DNA of 64,000 nucleotides, taken from NCBI GenBank assembly GCA_963735445.1, contig CAVTLC010000055.1, positions 32,945-96,944 on the forward strand, written 5' to 3'. This DNA comes from AP-15 sp963735445 (GTDB lineage Bacteria > Pseudomonadota > Alphaproteobacteria > ATCC43930 > CGMCC-115725). A model generated the notes under the pieces. The model saw nothing but the letters and a program-made list of their open reading frames with translations, was not told where the DNA came from and ran no database searches. Position numbers and translations under genes: made by a program. Positions 33,924 to 45,184 of this stretch are shown piece by piece (positions within the stretch are counted from its first letter, which is position 1; each line of letters opens with the position of its first letter).

Positions 33924-35156
33924 TTAATCAGCGCGCAGCAGCATACGTCGGTGGCGCAGCGCGACTGAGGCGGTAAGGGCCGCCAGCACCAGCGCAATAA
34001 ACGGTCCTACCGGCAAATGCCAATCAGTTGCCATGCCGCGCGGGTTCAAGCACAACACGAAAAGCCCTGCCAGCAACCATTTTTGCCACTCGGTCAATCT
34101 GAACTCGCCATCCCCACGCAGCAGCCAGGCACCCGCCACCCCAGCGAGGACAAGATCATAGAAGAGGGCGAGCGGGACGGCCACCAAAGTTGCCGAGACC
34201 AGGCTCGCAGCGCGGATCGGCAGTGGCAAATTGCGCCGCCAAACGAGAGCGACAAAGACCGCCGCTGCAAAGCTGGAGACTACCTGCAGACGCATTGCAA
34301 TGCCGGCGCTGGCGCCGAGCAGCATCGCTCCGCCGAACGGTGTAACGAAGCCGCCGAACGGTATCCGGCCCGTGGCGTAGACCTGTCCCGATGCTATCGC
34401 CGCAAGTAAGAAATCGTGCCACGTCTGCCAACCGAACACCGCCACTGATACAAGGCAAAAACCGAAAGCCGAGACGAATGCCCCGAGCAATGCGCGCCAT
34501 CGCCCACCAGCGGCTAGCGCGACCGGCACCAGCAGTCCAAAATGGGGCTTAAAGCACAACGCTCCGAACAACAGGCCAGCGCTGAGGGGTCGACGATCGA
34601 CGAGCAGAGTGGCCGCCCCAAACAGGCCCGCGGTCAGGAAGCCGTTTTGTCCCAGCCCGATTGTCCACAAAACCGGCGGGAACGCCAAGATCGGCAGCAG
34701 GATTTCTGGCCCGCGTTCATCCACGATGCGCCGCAATACTAAGATATAAAGGCCTAGCGTTACGATCTCAAATACGATAAATGCCGGAAGATACGGCAGA
34801 CGCGCCAATACCGCACAGAGCAGCAGAAAGGTCGGCGGATAGTAAAAGAAATTGTAGATGATGCCCGGCTGGCTGGCGTGCTCTTCGGCGATGTAATGTG
34901 CCGCCTGGTCATAGGCGAGGAAGGGGGTGCCGGAATTCGCTAGAGTCCCTGCCGCATAGAAGCTGACAAAGTCAGTGCTCGTCGGTCTCTGCAAAGGAAC
35001 GATGAGGCCATGGGTTCCAGCCGCAAAAAAAATAAACGCGACGATTTCGATCGCGAGCACAGCACGGCAGAAAACAATGACGAACTGTCGAGACAGCAGC
35101 CGCTGACGCCCGGCATGCCCGCTCCCGTTGGGTGGGGTAAGTGCAATGCCGGGCAA
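33924..35156 (-). CDS. GT87-like (DUF2029) polytopic membrane glycosyltransferase
   Basis: Around 410 residues with about ten membrane helices. STDFVSFYAAGTLANSGTPFLAYD near the N-terminus (Asp in the first outer loop) and FFYYPPTFLLLCAVLARLPY are the DUF2029/GT87 signature of mannosyltransferase-like, polyprenyl-phosphate-sugar-dependent enzymes. The open frame reaches 35243 (TTG) but would overlap the pilin gene; the TTG at 35156 avoids overlap and is used here with low certainty. The sugar acceptor is unknown; the position beside Flp pilin genes raises the possibility of pilin or surface glycosylation (inference). Confidence 0.75.
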   Translation of the reverse strand: MPGIALTPPNGSGHAGRQRLLSRQFVIVFCRAVLAIEIVAFIFFAAGTHGLIVPLQRPTSTDFVSFYAAGTLANSGTPFLAYDQAAHYIAEEHASQPGIIYNFFYYPPTFLLLCAVLARLPYLPAFIVFEIVTLGLYILVLRRIVDERGPEILLPILAFPPVLWTIGLGQNGFLTAGLFGAATLLVDRRPLSAGLLFGALCFKPHFGLLVPVALAAGGRWRALLGAFVSAFGFCLVSVAVFGWQTWHDFLLAAIASGQVYATGRIPFGGFVTPFGGAMLLGASAGIAMRLQVVSSFAAAVFVALVWRRNLPLPIRAASLVSATLVAVPLALFYDLVLAGVAGAWLLRGDGEFRLTEWQKWLLAGLFVLCLNPRGMATDWHLPVGPFIALVLAALTASVALRHRRMLLRAD

Positions 35157-35175
35157 TTCCAGTGGCTTTCTTGAA

Positions 35176-35349
35176 TTAGACGCTGCCGGCGATATTGTTG
35201 AAAGCGGTACTGAGACTGGTGCCGAGAGCTTGCCAGGCCGCAATGCAAACGATTGCGACGAGCGCTGCGATCAGACCGTATTCAATCGCAGTTACACCGG
35301 CATCATCAATAACCGACTTTGGCAGTAATTGGTGCATGATTTCGCGCAT
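35176..35349 (-). CDS. Flp family type IVb pilin (copy 1)
   Basis: 57 residues from the ATG at 35349 (TGAGGAT upstream). The Flp signature is AGVTAIEYGLIAALVAIVCI: prepilin cleavage would fall before the T/V-AIEYGLIA segment with the conserved Glu-Tyr, followed by a single hydrophobic helix. The C-terminus is WQALGTSLSTAFNNIAGSV. Flp pilins build adhesive bundles through the Tad secretion machine. It is nearly identical to copy 3 over the last 43 residues. Confidence 0.85.
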   Translation of the reverse strand: MREIMHQLLPKSVIDDAGVTAIEYGLIAALVAIVCIAAWQALGTSLSTAFNNIAGSV

Positions 35350-35529
35350 TCGATCCTCATCCAGGCTCTGCCCCCACATTAGCCTCGTATTAAAATATTA
35401 ACGTCGGCTTAATCCGCGGCGATTAAAGAATGCTCAGACACTGCATGGAATCATTAGCACTCGCAATCCGTGCAAGTAGTGACCAGAAGCCAATGAGCGT
35501 GGGATAAGGCTATGTCCGTAGAATTGCGT

Positions 35530-35766
35530 TTACAGTCCGGTCAGGGTGGAGCTGAACACATTGCTTATGTTGGTCCCCAAACTGGCGACCGCCGTGATGA
35601 CAGCAATCGCAATTAGCCCAGCAATAAATGCGTATTCAAGCGCTGTTACGCCGGACACATTCACCGAGATCTGCTGCAACAGGACGAATAGGCTCTCGCG
35701 GCATTGGTGCTCGGAGCGGTTCGACCGAACACTGCGCGCAGGTTGGCGAACAAACCGCGCCGTCAT
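35530..35766 (-). CDS. Flp family type IVb pilin (copy 2, divergent)
   Basis: About 78 residues from the ATG at 35766. The Flp motif is SGVTALEYAFIAGLIAIAVI with Leu replacing Ile and Phe replacing Leu relative to the other copies; the tail is ASLGTNISNVFSSTLTGL. The N-terminal leader (MTARFVRQPARSVRSNRS) is long and basic. The frame extends further upstream (to 35907) but there it overlaps copy 3. It diverges clearly from copies 1 and 3, so it is an older duplicate or a specialised minor pilin. Confidence 0.75.
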   Translation of the reverse strand: MTARFVRQPARSVRSNRSEHQCRESLFVLLQQISVNVSGVTALEYAFIAGLIAIAVITAVASLGTNISNVFSSTLTGL

Positions 35767-35846
35767 GTTTCGGGTCTCGGGCGGTTCAGCATCCTTGTCG
35801 ACGAACACCGACCGCCGCGGGCCGAAATGAAGCGTCGTCGATTGCG

Positions 35847-36056
35847 CTATACGCTGGTCGCGATATTGTTGAATGCCGTACTGAGACTGGTCCCCAAGGC
35901 TTGCCATGCTACAATGCAGACGACGGCGACCAACGCCGCAATCAGTCCATATTCGATCGCTGTCACCCCGGCCTTGTCTTTGAACAATTTGGGTTGAAAC
36001 GTGACCAACAATCTAGCGTAAAGTGGAATCAAAGATTTCGTGTAAAGCGCAATCAT
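35847..36056 (-). CDS. Flp family type IVb pilin (copy 3)
   Basis: About 69 residues from the ATG at 36056 (GGGAGA upstream). Contains DKAGVTAIEYGLIAALVAVV and ends AWQALGTSLSTAFNNIATSV, almost the same as copy 1 apart from a few residues. The leader (MIALYTKSLIPLYARLLV) is longer and more hydrophobic than usual. The three copies run in tandem on the minus strand, separated by roughly 80-180 bases. The prepilin peptidase and Tad assembly genes are not in this window. Confidence 0.83.
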   Translation of the reverse strand: MIALYTKSLIPLYARLLVTFQPKLFKDKAGVTAIEYGLIAALVAVVCIVAWQALGTSLSTAFNNIATSV

Positions 36057-36115
36057 CACAGTCTCCCGAGTGCTCGTAACATCCCCGAGCATGCAGTCGA
36101 ATTCCTTAGAAAGTA

Positions 36116-38032
36116 TTAATGACGTCCGGAATGGCCGGCGCCCTCGGCGATAATTGCGATTACTGCCGCGCCATAGCGCTCCACTTTATTGCGGCCGATA
36201 CCCGGGATCTGGACAAGGTCGGCAAGGGTGGTCGGTCGGTTGCGGGCGATCTCGGTCAATGTTCGATCGTGAAAGATGACGTAAGGTGGTAACTCCTGCC
36301 GGCGCGCCTCGGCAAGCCGCCAAGCACGCAGCGCTTCCCATAATTCATCAGACACCGGATCGAGCTCGGACGACGCGGCGAGCCCGCTCGCCGGCCGCTT
36401 GCGATGCGTTTTTGCCGGCTCGGGGTCTCGGCGGAAATGCACTGTTTTTGTGCCGCGCAGGATCTCGGCCGCGCCCGCGCCTAATGACAAGCCGCCGTGA
36501 CCCTCAATATCGAAAACTAGCAGTCCCTGCGCGGCCAATTGGCGAAAAACCGTCAGCCAAGCGCGGCGATCCAACTCGGCGCCGATCCCGAAGGTCTTCA
36601 ATTGGTCGTGCCCGAGGCGTTTGACGCGATCATTTGCGACCCCAAGCAATACGTCGACGAGATAATGTGCCCCAAAACGCTGGCCGGTACGATAGACTGC
36701 GGAAAGAGCTTTTTGCGCCGCGACTGTCCCGTCCCAGGTCATCGGCGGTTCGCGGCAATTGTCGCAATTGCCGCAAGGCTGGTGCTCGTGCTCGCCAAAA
36801 TAACCGAGCAATACTTGGCGCCGGCATGACACCGTCTCGCAATAGCCGATCAGCGCCTCGATCTTCTGGCGCTCGATCCGGGCCCGACGCTCGCCAACCT
36901 CACCCGCGTCGTTGAGCCGCAATAGGCTCATCACATCGGCCATGCCGTAGGTCATCCAGGCATCGGCGGGTAAGCCATCGCGGCCGGCGCGGCCGGTCTC
37001 CTGGTAGTAAGCTTCGAGATTCTTCGGTAGATCCAGATGCGCAACAAACCGCACATCCGGTTTGTCGATCCCCATGCCGAAGGCAATCGTCGCGGCAACG
37101 ATCACGCCTTCTTCGCGCAAGAACCGTTCCTGGTTAGCCTCGCGGACCGCCGGGTCGAGCCCGGCATGATAGGGAAGAGCGACACGGCCGCGCGCCGACA
37201 GCCATGCGGCAGTTTCCTCCGCCGCCTTGCGGGTCGAACAATAAACGATCCCGGCATGATTGTGATGCCGAGCGGACACAAACTGGCCGAGCTGATCGAG
37301 CGGTTTGCGCTTCGGAACGATTTGATAAAACAAGTTTGGGCGATCGTACCCGGCGGCGAATACGGGTGCCGAGCCGAGGCCGAGCTGCGCAACAATATCG
37401 CGCCGGGTCGGCTCATCGGCGGTCGCTGTCAACGCGATCAGCGGCACCCCCGGAAAGCGCTCCTTCAGGATCGAGAGCTGCTGGTATTCGGGACGGAAAT
37501 CGTGGCCCCATTGCGAGATGCAGTGCGCTTCGTCGATCGCGAACAGGGCCAGCGTCGTTCTTTGGAGCAGGTTGAGACAGCGCGGTGTCATCAGCCGTTC
37601 CGGCGCGACATAGAGGAGATCCAAGCCGCCATCGTCGACCGCGCGTTCGATTGCAACGGCCTCGGCCGGCGACAAACGCGAATTCAGGGCAGCGGCATGA
37701 ACGCCTGCCTGGCGCAGGGCATCGACCTGGTCTTTCATCAGCGCGATCAGCGGCGAAACCACGACCCCGAGACCGGGGCGCATTAGCGCGGGGATTTGAT
37801 AGCACAGCGATTTGCCGCCGCCGGTCGGCATCAGCACGACGGCATCGCCGCCGCTGGCGACTTGCTCGATGACCGCGCGTTGCAGGCCGCGAAATTGCTC
37901 GAAGCCGAAGACCTCGCGTAGCAGTCGGTCGGGCGAGGAGCCGGCTAAAAGCCGCGGCTCCCAAGGTTTTTCGCCATGCGCGCCCGGACCGTTCCGCTTC
38001 AATACCTCGTTCTCCTCACGCGTCACATGCAT
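36116..38032 (-). CDS. recQ: ATP-dependent DNA helicase RecQ
   Basis: 638 residues. A 3'-5' helicase acting in recombination and fork repair. Motifs are FRGLQRAVI (motif 0), MPTGGGKSLCYQIPAL (Walker A), LFAIDEAHCISQWGHDFRPEY (DEAH box with the RecQ aromatic loop), VAATIAFGMGIDKPDVRFV and QETGRAGRDG (motif VI). A zinc-binding RQC part has CGNCDNC, and the C-terminal HRDC domain ends LVQIPGIGRNKVERYG. The first 20 or so residues may not belong; a start nearer PDRLLREVFG is possible. It is divergent from the L,D-transpeptidase gene with only 25 bases between starts. Confidence 0.95.
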   Translation of the reverse strand: MHVTREENEVLKRNGPGAHGEKPWEPRLLAGSSPDRLLREVFGFEQFRGLQRAVIEQVASGGDAVVLMPTGGGKSLCYQIPALMRPGLGVVVSPLIALMKDQVDALRQAGVHAAALNSRLSPAEAVAIERAVDDGGLDLLYVAPERLMTPRCLNLLQRTTLALFAIDEAHCISQWGHDFRPEYQQLSILKERFPGVPLIALTATADEPTRRDIVAQLGLGSAPVFAAGYDRPNLFYQIVPKRKPLDQLGQFVSARHHNHAGIVYCSTRKAAEETAAWLSARGRVALPYHAGLDPAVREANQERFLREEGVIVAATIAFGMGIDKPDVRFVAHLDLPKNLEAYYQETGRAGRDGLPADAWMTYGMADVMSLLRLNDAGEVGERRARIERQKIEALIGYCETVSCRRQVLLGYFGEHEHQPCGNCDNCREPPMTWDGTVAAQKALSAVYRTGQRFGAHYLVDVLLGVANDRVKRLGHDQLKTFGIGAELDRRAWLTVFRQLAAQGLLVFDIEGHGGLSLGAGAAEILRGTKTVHFRRDPEPAKTHRKRPASGLAASSELDPVSDELWEALRAWRLAEARRQELPPYVIFHDRTLTEIARNRPTTLADLVQIPGIGRNKVERYGAAVIAIIAEGAGHSGRH

Positions 38033-38057
38033 AAAGGGCTTGCGCGTGCTAGTGTCT

Positions 38058-39707
38058 ATGTTGATGAAGACCGCAACAACCTTATATCAGAAAACGCGAA
38101 TTCGGCTGACCGGTTATGGCGTGACCCCGCGCCAGACGCACCGAAGCCGTGGCGAGCGAGGCGCGGTGCAATATCAATCCGAGGTGCGGCACGGCACTCG
38201 CAAGCGGGTGGCTGGAAGTGCTGCGATTGTGGGAGTTGCGATCCTCGCGCTTGCGGCGTTGCCCGCCTCCGCCGATCCGCCGGCCCCGCCGCCGACGCCC
38301 ACCGCCTCCGCCGACATCAATCCCGGCCCGGCGACCCTGACGCCGTTCACCGGCGACACCGCGATCGAAGATCGGCTCGACGCGGCTGGGCATGTCGTGA
38401 TCCGAGGCGAGCGGTTGCATGAACACTTGATCCGCAGGTTTTATGCCGCGCACCAGTGGCATACCGTTTGGAACGACCACCCGGACGCGGCGGCAGCGCT
38501 GTTTGCCGAGGTGTTGCGCGCCGACCGGCACGGTCTCGATCCGGCCTCGTTTCACAGCCTCGCGCTCGGCAACGGCGGCCGTGCATTATCGCCGATCGAA
38601 CACGACCTGCTGCTTTCAGATGCCATTCTCTCCTATGCCGACGCCCTGGCGCGCGGTGCTGTGCCGGTCGGGGAGCGCCCGGAGGAAGAGGATTTGCACC
38701 CAAAGCCAGTCGACATCGTCGCAACCGTCGATCGTGCGATCTCGGCCGCCGATCCGGCTCAGACGATCGAGGCGCTCGCCCCGACATCGCCGGAATACAC
38801 GGCGATGCGCCGCGCTTATGCGGAATACCTGGCGATTGCGGCGTCTGCCGGCAGGCCGTTGAGCGTCAGCGCCAATGGCCCGATGCCGCGGGTCAGCGCT
38901 GCGGACGCGCTGCGTCGCGCGCGGCAGATCGCGATCAATCTCGAGCGGTTGCGCTGGCTGCCGCGCGACGTGCCGCCCGATCGGCTCGTCGTCGACGCGA
39001 CGGTTTCGCAGCTTCAGCTGTTCCGCGATGATCGCCCGGTGTTTACGACCCGGGTGGTCGTCGGCGAGTTCGACAAGCAGACCCCGGAGCTTCAATCGAC
39101 CGTCAAGACGATCCTGTTCAACCCTCCTTGGAATATCCCGCCCTCGATCGTCAAAAAAGAAATCATGCCAAAACTGGCGGGCAACCGCGGTTATCTCGCC
39201 GCACATCACATGCGTTGGCGAGGGCCGATGTCGATCCAGCAGGAGGCGGGCCCTCATAGCGCGCTGGGGCGGCTCAAATTCGAAATGGACGATCGGTTTG
39301 ACGTCTATCTCCATGACACTCCGGAAAGGTGGCTTTTCCAGTCGGCCGATCGGATGATGAGCCATGGCTGCGTACGGGTTGAAAACCCGCGGGCGCTGGC
39401 CTCACTGCTGCTCGGCGCCACGCCGGAACAAATCGATCAGGCAATAAATGTCGACCGGACGCATCGTCGACTGTTGCCCAAACCAATCCCGGTTTTCATT
39501 GTCTATCGCACGGCTGTTCCCGAATCGGATGGCTCGATTGCCTTTCGTGGCGACCCTTATGAGCGCGATGCTGCGGTCTGGGCCTATCTGAGCCGCGCAA
39601 GAGAAGCCTCGATAGCGCAAAGATCAGGGGGCAATTCCGCCGATAAGGTGAGAACAGGGCAGCGCAACACAACCGTTGGGCAGAATACTGCAACAATCGG
39701 CGACTAG
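38058..39707 (+). CDS. L,D-transpeptidase, YcbB type
   Basis: About 549 residues from the ATG at 38058. A hydrophobic segment (AAIVGVAILALAALPASADPP) some 50 residues in looks like a signal peptide with cleavage after ASA, so the real start may lie further downstream. A central region FYAAHQWHTVWND and the C-terminal YkuD domain with LFNPPWNIPPSIVKKEIMPKL and the catalytic SHGCVRVENP (His, Cys, Arg near residue 440) identify a periplasmic 3-3 peptidoglycan cross-linking enzyme of the YcbB/LdtD kind. The DUF882 peptidase gene follows closely, so both probably act on the wall. Confidence 0.9.
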   Translation: MLMKTATTLYQKTRIRLTGYGVTPRQTHRSRGERGAVQYQSEVRHGTRKRVAGSAAIVGVAILALAALPASADPPAPPPTPTASADINPGPATLTPFTGDTAIEDRLDAAGHVVIRGERLHEHLIRRFYAAHQWHTVWNDHPDAAAALFAEVLRADRHGLDPASFHSLALGNGGRALSPIEHDLLLSDAILSYADALARGAVPVGERPEEEDLHPKPVDIVATVDRAISAADPAQTIEALAPTSPEYTAMRRAYAEYLAIAASAGRPLSVSANGPMPRVSAADALRRARQIAINLERLRWLPRDVPPDRLVVDATVSQLQLFRDDRPVFTTRVVVGEFDKQTPELQSTVKTILFNPPWNIPPSIVKKEIMPKLAGNRGYLAAHHMRWRGPMSIQQEAGPHSALGRLKFEMDDRFDVYLHDTPERWLFQSADRMMSHGCVRVENPRALASLLLGATPEQIDQAINVDRTHRRLLPKPIPVFIVYRTAVPESDGSIAFRGDPYERDAAVWAYLSRAREASIAQRSGGNSADKVRTGQRNTTVGQNTATIGD

Positions 39708-39756
39708 CTTCCAAGTTTCTGCCGCTTCGGGCTTGTTCAACGAGAATTCGGATGCT

Positions 39757-40353
39757 ATGGCCCCTCCCGGGGAAATCGGGGGGAGTTACGCATTGCACGC
39801 GTCTACACTATTGAGCCGGCGTCGGCTTCTCGGCGCTGCGGCGAGTGTTGCTGCTGTTGGTCTGGTCAAGCCCGCCACGGCAGTTTCTTTGGCTCCGCGA
39901 TCGGTATCGCTTTACAATATCCATACAGGAGAATGGCTGCGCACCGTCTACTGGGCCGACGGCCATTACATCCGCGAGGCGGTGCGCGACATCAACTGGA
40001 TCCTGCGCGACCACGACAGTGACGAGATCCGGCCGATGAACGCCGGCATCCTCGATTTGTTGGGCATGCTGCGCACCCGCCTTGAGAGTCACGATCCATT
40101 TCTTGTGGTCTGCGGGTATCGCTCGCCGGCCACCAACCAACGACTTTATTCACAGCGCGCCGGCGTGGCCAAACACAGCTTCCATATCAAAGGGATGGCA
40201 ATCGACTTACGCAGCGAAGGGCGCAGCATCGAGCAGATTCGCGATGCGGCGCTGAGTCTGCGATGCGGCGGTGTGGGTTACTACCCGCATTCGGGTTTCG
40301 TGCATGTCGATTGTGGGCCAGTGCGCCAGTGGCGCGGCCCGGTACGCACCTAG
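39757..40353 (+). CDS. DUF882 (YcbK-like) M15-type peptidase, Tat signal
   Basis: 198 residues from the ATG at 39757; the TTG at 39676 is an alternative. The N-terminus LSRRRLLGAAASVAAVG is a twin-arginine signal. The mature part holds GYRSPATNQRL, KHSFHIKGMAIDL (the H-x6-D zinc motif) and FVHVDCGPVR (second His), so this is a D-Ala-D-Ala carboxypeptidase-like zinc enzyme of the YcbK/DUF882 family. It lies 49 bases after an L,D-transpeptidase and is followed by a good terminator, giving a two-gene wall-remodelling unit. Confidence 0.9.
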   Translation: MAPPGEIGGSYALHASTLLSRRRLLGAAASVAAVGLVKPATAVSLAPRSVSLYNIHTGEWLRTVYWADGHYIREAVRDINWILRDHDSDEIRPMNAGILDLLGMLRTRLESHDPFLVVCGYRSPATNQRLYSQRAGVAKHSFHIKGMAIDLRSEGRSIEQIRDAALSLRCGGVGYYPHSGFVHVDCGPVRQWRGPVRT

Positions 40354-40397
40354 TCACCTTTACCGGGCTCTTTCGGCTCGACAAAACAGGAAGCGTC

Positions 40398-40420
40398 GCC
40401 CGGCAACCCGCCGGGCTTTT
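40398..40420 (+). terminator. Rho-independent terminator after the DUF882 gene
   Basis: GCCCGGC-AACCC-GCCGGGC forms a perfect 7-bp GC stem with a 5-base loop, followed by TTTTG. It lies 45 bases past the DUF882 stop and ends the transpeptidase/peptidase operon. Confidence 0.85.
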
Positions 40421-40613
40421 GTGCGCATAGCTGAATTGCGCCTTAAAGCGGCCTCACCAGGTTGCCGCTAATTTTCGCATTAATCCAGCAACATGCGATG
40501 CACTGACGGCTTGCCGCCTGAGCAGACCGCCTGAGCACTCTGAAACCGCAAAGGGAACTCCGCAGGATAATCCCGGGTTTTGTCATTGGACATAACCAAA
40601 CCGGGAGATGAAA

Positions 40614-40769
40614 ATGCTGGGTACGATCCTTTTGATAATCCTGATCCTGCTGCTGATCGGGGCGCTGCCGACATGGGGCTATAGCGGCGGCTGGGGATAT
40701 TACCCCAGCGGCGGTATCGGGCTTTTGCTGGTAATCGTCGTCGTGCTTTTGCTTGTCGGCCGCATATAG
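40614..40769 (+). CDS. DUF3309 family small membrane protein
   Basis: 51 residues starting MLGTILLIILILLLIGALP; GGGAG lies 6-7 bases upstream of this ATG, and the in-frame ATG at 40608 is too close to it. Two hydrophobic segments flank a Gly/Tyr/Trp-rich middle (PTWGYSGGWGYYPSGG), the typical DUF3309 layout. These tiny proteins are abundant in proteobacteria and of unknown function, sometimes stress-linked. It is convergent with the DOPA-dioxygenase-like gene, whose stop lies 9 bases away. Confidence 0.85.
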   Translation: MLGTILLIILILLLIGALPTWGYSGGWGYYPSGGIGLLLVIVVVLLLVGRI

Positions 40770-40778
40770 CGGCCGGCC

Positions 40779-41147
40779 TCAGCCGCTGCCGGCAGTGCGA
40801 CGGAGGACATCGAGTCGCAATGGCAGGGGCTGGCCCAGCCACATGGCGAACCGCGTGTGGTCGGCGACGCTATCCCCCGATTGCGGATGCACCAGGACAT
40901 CGAGCCCGTCGCGATTGAGCATCAGCCAGGGCACCAGCCTGGGAAACTCGCTCGCGGCAAACGCGACCTGATACATCGATACCGGATGCGGTCCGACCGG
41001 TTCGTCATGCCAATTGCCGAGCCGCGTCGTGAACCGTTGCCCGATCCCTTCTCGCAAGCGTTCGGCCTTCTCGCGGGTCGCGGCGTCATAATAAATATGG
41101 GCGTGATAGCCCTCGATCCGGTCGGGATCGGCAAATGTCTCAACCAT
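40779..41147 (-). CDS. DOPA 4,5-dioxygenase family protein
   Basis: 122 residues from the ATG at 41147, which has a perfect AGGAGG eight bases upstream. IEGYHAHIYYDAATREKAERL and PVGPHPVSMYQVAF are the conserved His-bearing strands of this small family, and WLMLNRDGLDVLVHPQSGD the third. In plants and fungi relatives open the catechol ring of DOPA; bacterial members are mostly uncharacterised. The start overlaps the stop of the upstream GNAT gene by 8 bases. Confidence 0.88.
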   Translation of the reverse strand: MVETFADPDRIEGYHAHIYYDAATREKAERLREGIGQRFTTRLGNWHDEPVGPHPVSMYQVAFAASEFPRLVPWLMLNRDGLDVLVHPQSGDSVADHTRFAMWLGQPLPLRLDVLRRTAGSG

Positions 41148-41691
41148 TCTCGCCTCCTGTCGTGATTGGGCTCGTTGCCGCACCGTCGCCGAGTGGACGC
41201 TGCATCAGCACGGTGTCCAACCAGCTGCCGAACTTGAAACCGACCGACCGCAGCGTGCCGATTTCTGCAAATCCCAACGCTTGGTGCAGCCGGATCGACG
41301 GCCATTGCTCACTGCCGCCAATCACCGCCACCATTTGCCGGTAGCCTTGCGCCGTGCAGTTTTCGATCAATTCGGTCAACAACGTCCGGCCGATACCGCG
41401 GCCGACCTCGCGACAGTCGATATAAATCGAATCTTCAACTGAAAAACGATAGGCCGAGCGCGTCCGGTAGAGACTGGCATAGCAATAGCCCAAGACTTGT
41501 CCATCGCGCTCAGCGATCAGGTAGGGCAGGCCGCGCTCCAGGATTTCACGGCGACGACGTGCTATCTCGGAGGCGTCAGGCGGCTCTTCCTCAAAGGATG
41601 CGACCCCGTGCAGGACATGATGGCGGTAGATCGTCGTGATCGCGGCAACATCGCTGTCTCGCGAGGGTCGGACGACAAAGCCGCCGGGCAT
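41140..41691 (-). CDS. GNAT N-acetyltransferase, phosphinothricin acetyltransferase-like
   Basis: 183 residues. It resembles the PAT/Bar/YncA group: FVVRPSRDSDVAAITTIYRHHV at the start, ASFEEEPP, YASLYRTRSAYRFSVEDSIY, then the acetyl-CoA pyrophosphate loop REVGRGIGRTLL (RxxGxG) and WPSIRLHQALGFAEIG. Members acetylate free amino groups of glutamate analogues or methionine derivatives; the true substrate here is unknown. It forms a two-gene unit with the DOPA-dioxygenase-like gene. Confidence 0.88.
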   Translation of the reverse strand: MPGGFVVRPSRDSDVAAITTIYRHHVLHGVASFEEEPPDASEIARRRREILERGLPYLIAERDGQVLGYCYASLYRTRSAYRFSVEDSIYIDCREVGRGIGRTLLTELIENCTAQGYRQMVAVIGGSEQWPSIRLHQALGFAEIGTLRSVGFKFGSWLDTVLMQRPLGDGAATSPITTGGENG

Positions 41692-41715
41692 GCGGTCTCG
41701 CTGCTGTAATTCGGG

Positions 41716-42681
41716 TCAGATCACCCGCACCGGGTTGCCGTCGAGAAACCCCACGACGTCCTCGACGATCTGCGGGTAAGAGCTGCGGTAATTCTCATCG
41801 GTCACATAGCCGATATGCGGCGTCAGGATCACGTTCGGCGCGGTGCGTAGCGGGTGATCGATCGGCAACGGCTCTTTGTCGTAGACGTCAAACCCGGCAT
41901 AGGCCAGCCGACCGCCCTTCAGCGCGTCGATCACGGCCGAGGTGTCGACGATCGGTCCGCGTGAGGTGTTGACAAGGATCGCGGTCGACTTCATCAGCCC
42001 GATTTCGCGCGCCCCGACCAGTCCGCGGCTGCGCGGGCTCAACACCAGATGCACCGAGAGAATGTCCGAGCTGCGGAACAGCTCGTCCTTCTCGACCCGC
42101 TCGACGCCCTGCTCCGCGGCCTTATCGGCAGTCAGGTTCTGGCTCCAGGCGATCGCTTTCATGCCAAAGGCAAGCCCGACGCGAGCGACCGCGCTGCCGA
42201 GGCGGCCGAGCCCCAATAGGCCTAGCGTTTTGCCCGCGACGCGGTGGCCGATGCGGGTCTGCCATCCGCCCTGCCGCATAAACTGATGGTCCTCGGCGAT
42301 ATGCCGGGCAGCACCCAGGATCAGGCCCCAAGCGAGTTCGGCGGTGTCCTCGTTGCCGCCGCCGGGACCACCCGTGCCGCATACGGTGACGCCATGGTCC
42401 CTCAGCGCCGCCATGTCGAACGAGGCGTTGCGCATGCCCGTCGTAATCAGCAGTTTCAGCTTGGGCAGGCGGTCGACAACGGATTTCGGGAAAGGCGTAC
42501 GCTCGCGCATCGCGGCGACGATTTCTGAATCGGCGAGCGCGCGCACCACCGCGTCCTCATCGACAAAGGGATGCCGCTCGACCGCGATCTCGATGCCGCG
42601 GCTCCTCACCGGCGACCAATCGGCCATGTCGAGTGCGACGCCTTGAAAATCATCGAGAATGCTGAGCCGCATTGCCGCCAT
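41716..42681 (-). CDS. D-2-hydroxyacid dehydrogenase family protein
   Basis: 321 residues from the ATG at 42681, with GGAGGAAAG just upstream (the GTG at 42693 is less likely). NAD-binding GLLGLGRLGSAVAR sits near residue 150. The catalytic set is visible: VNTSRGPIVDT (Arg), DVYDKEPLP (Glu) and ILTPHIGYVT (His). It resembles 3-phosphoglycerate/hydroxypyruvate reductase relatives; the substrate is not fixed. Single gene, 24 bases from the GNAT gene on the same strand. Confidence 0.9.
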   Translation of the reverse strand: MAAMRLSILDDFQGVALDMADWSPVRSRGIEIAVERHPFVDEDAVVRALADSEIVAAMRERTPFPKSVVDRLPKLKLLITTGMRNASFDMAALRDHGVTVCGTGGPGGGNEDTAELAWGLILGAARHIAEDHQFMRQGGWQTRIGHRVAGKTLGLLGLGRLGSAVARVGLAFGMKAIAWSQNLTADKAAEQGVERVEKDELFRSSDILSVHLVLSPRSRGLVGAREIGLMKSTAILVNTSRGPIVDTSAVIDALKGGRLAYAGFDVYDKEPLPIDHPLRTAPNVILTPHIGYVTDENYRSSYPQIVEDVVGFLDGNPVRVI

Positions 42682-42895
42682 TCTTTCCTCCACTGCGCGT
42701 CTTACGCCATCGCCTTGGTAAGATTTCCGTTCGGTGACCGATACATGCGCTTCAAGTGAAACTCGTCCATGCGGCCCTTATCAGGGTGATCCCGGCACAT
42801 TCACCCCAACTTCCGAATTTCTTGATCGCAAGGGCGGCATCGACCGTGATCTGATCGTCGGTGGGCTGCCCTGGGCGGCTTCACTTGACGGCCCG

Positions 42896-45118
<2,223 letters not shown>

Positions 45119-45184
45119 GCTTGCACCTCCGCGCGCCGCTTTTGTTTCGGCTGAGTTGATCTATTGACGATTATGGCCTGTGTT

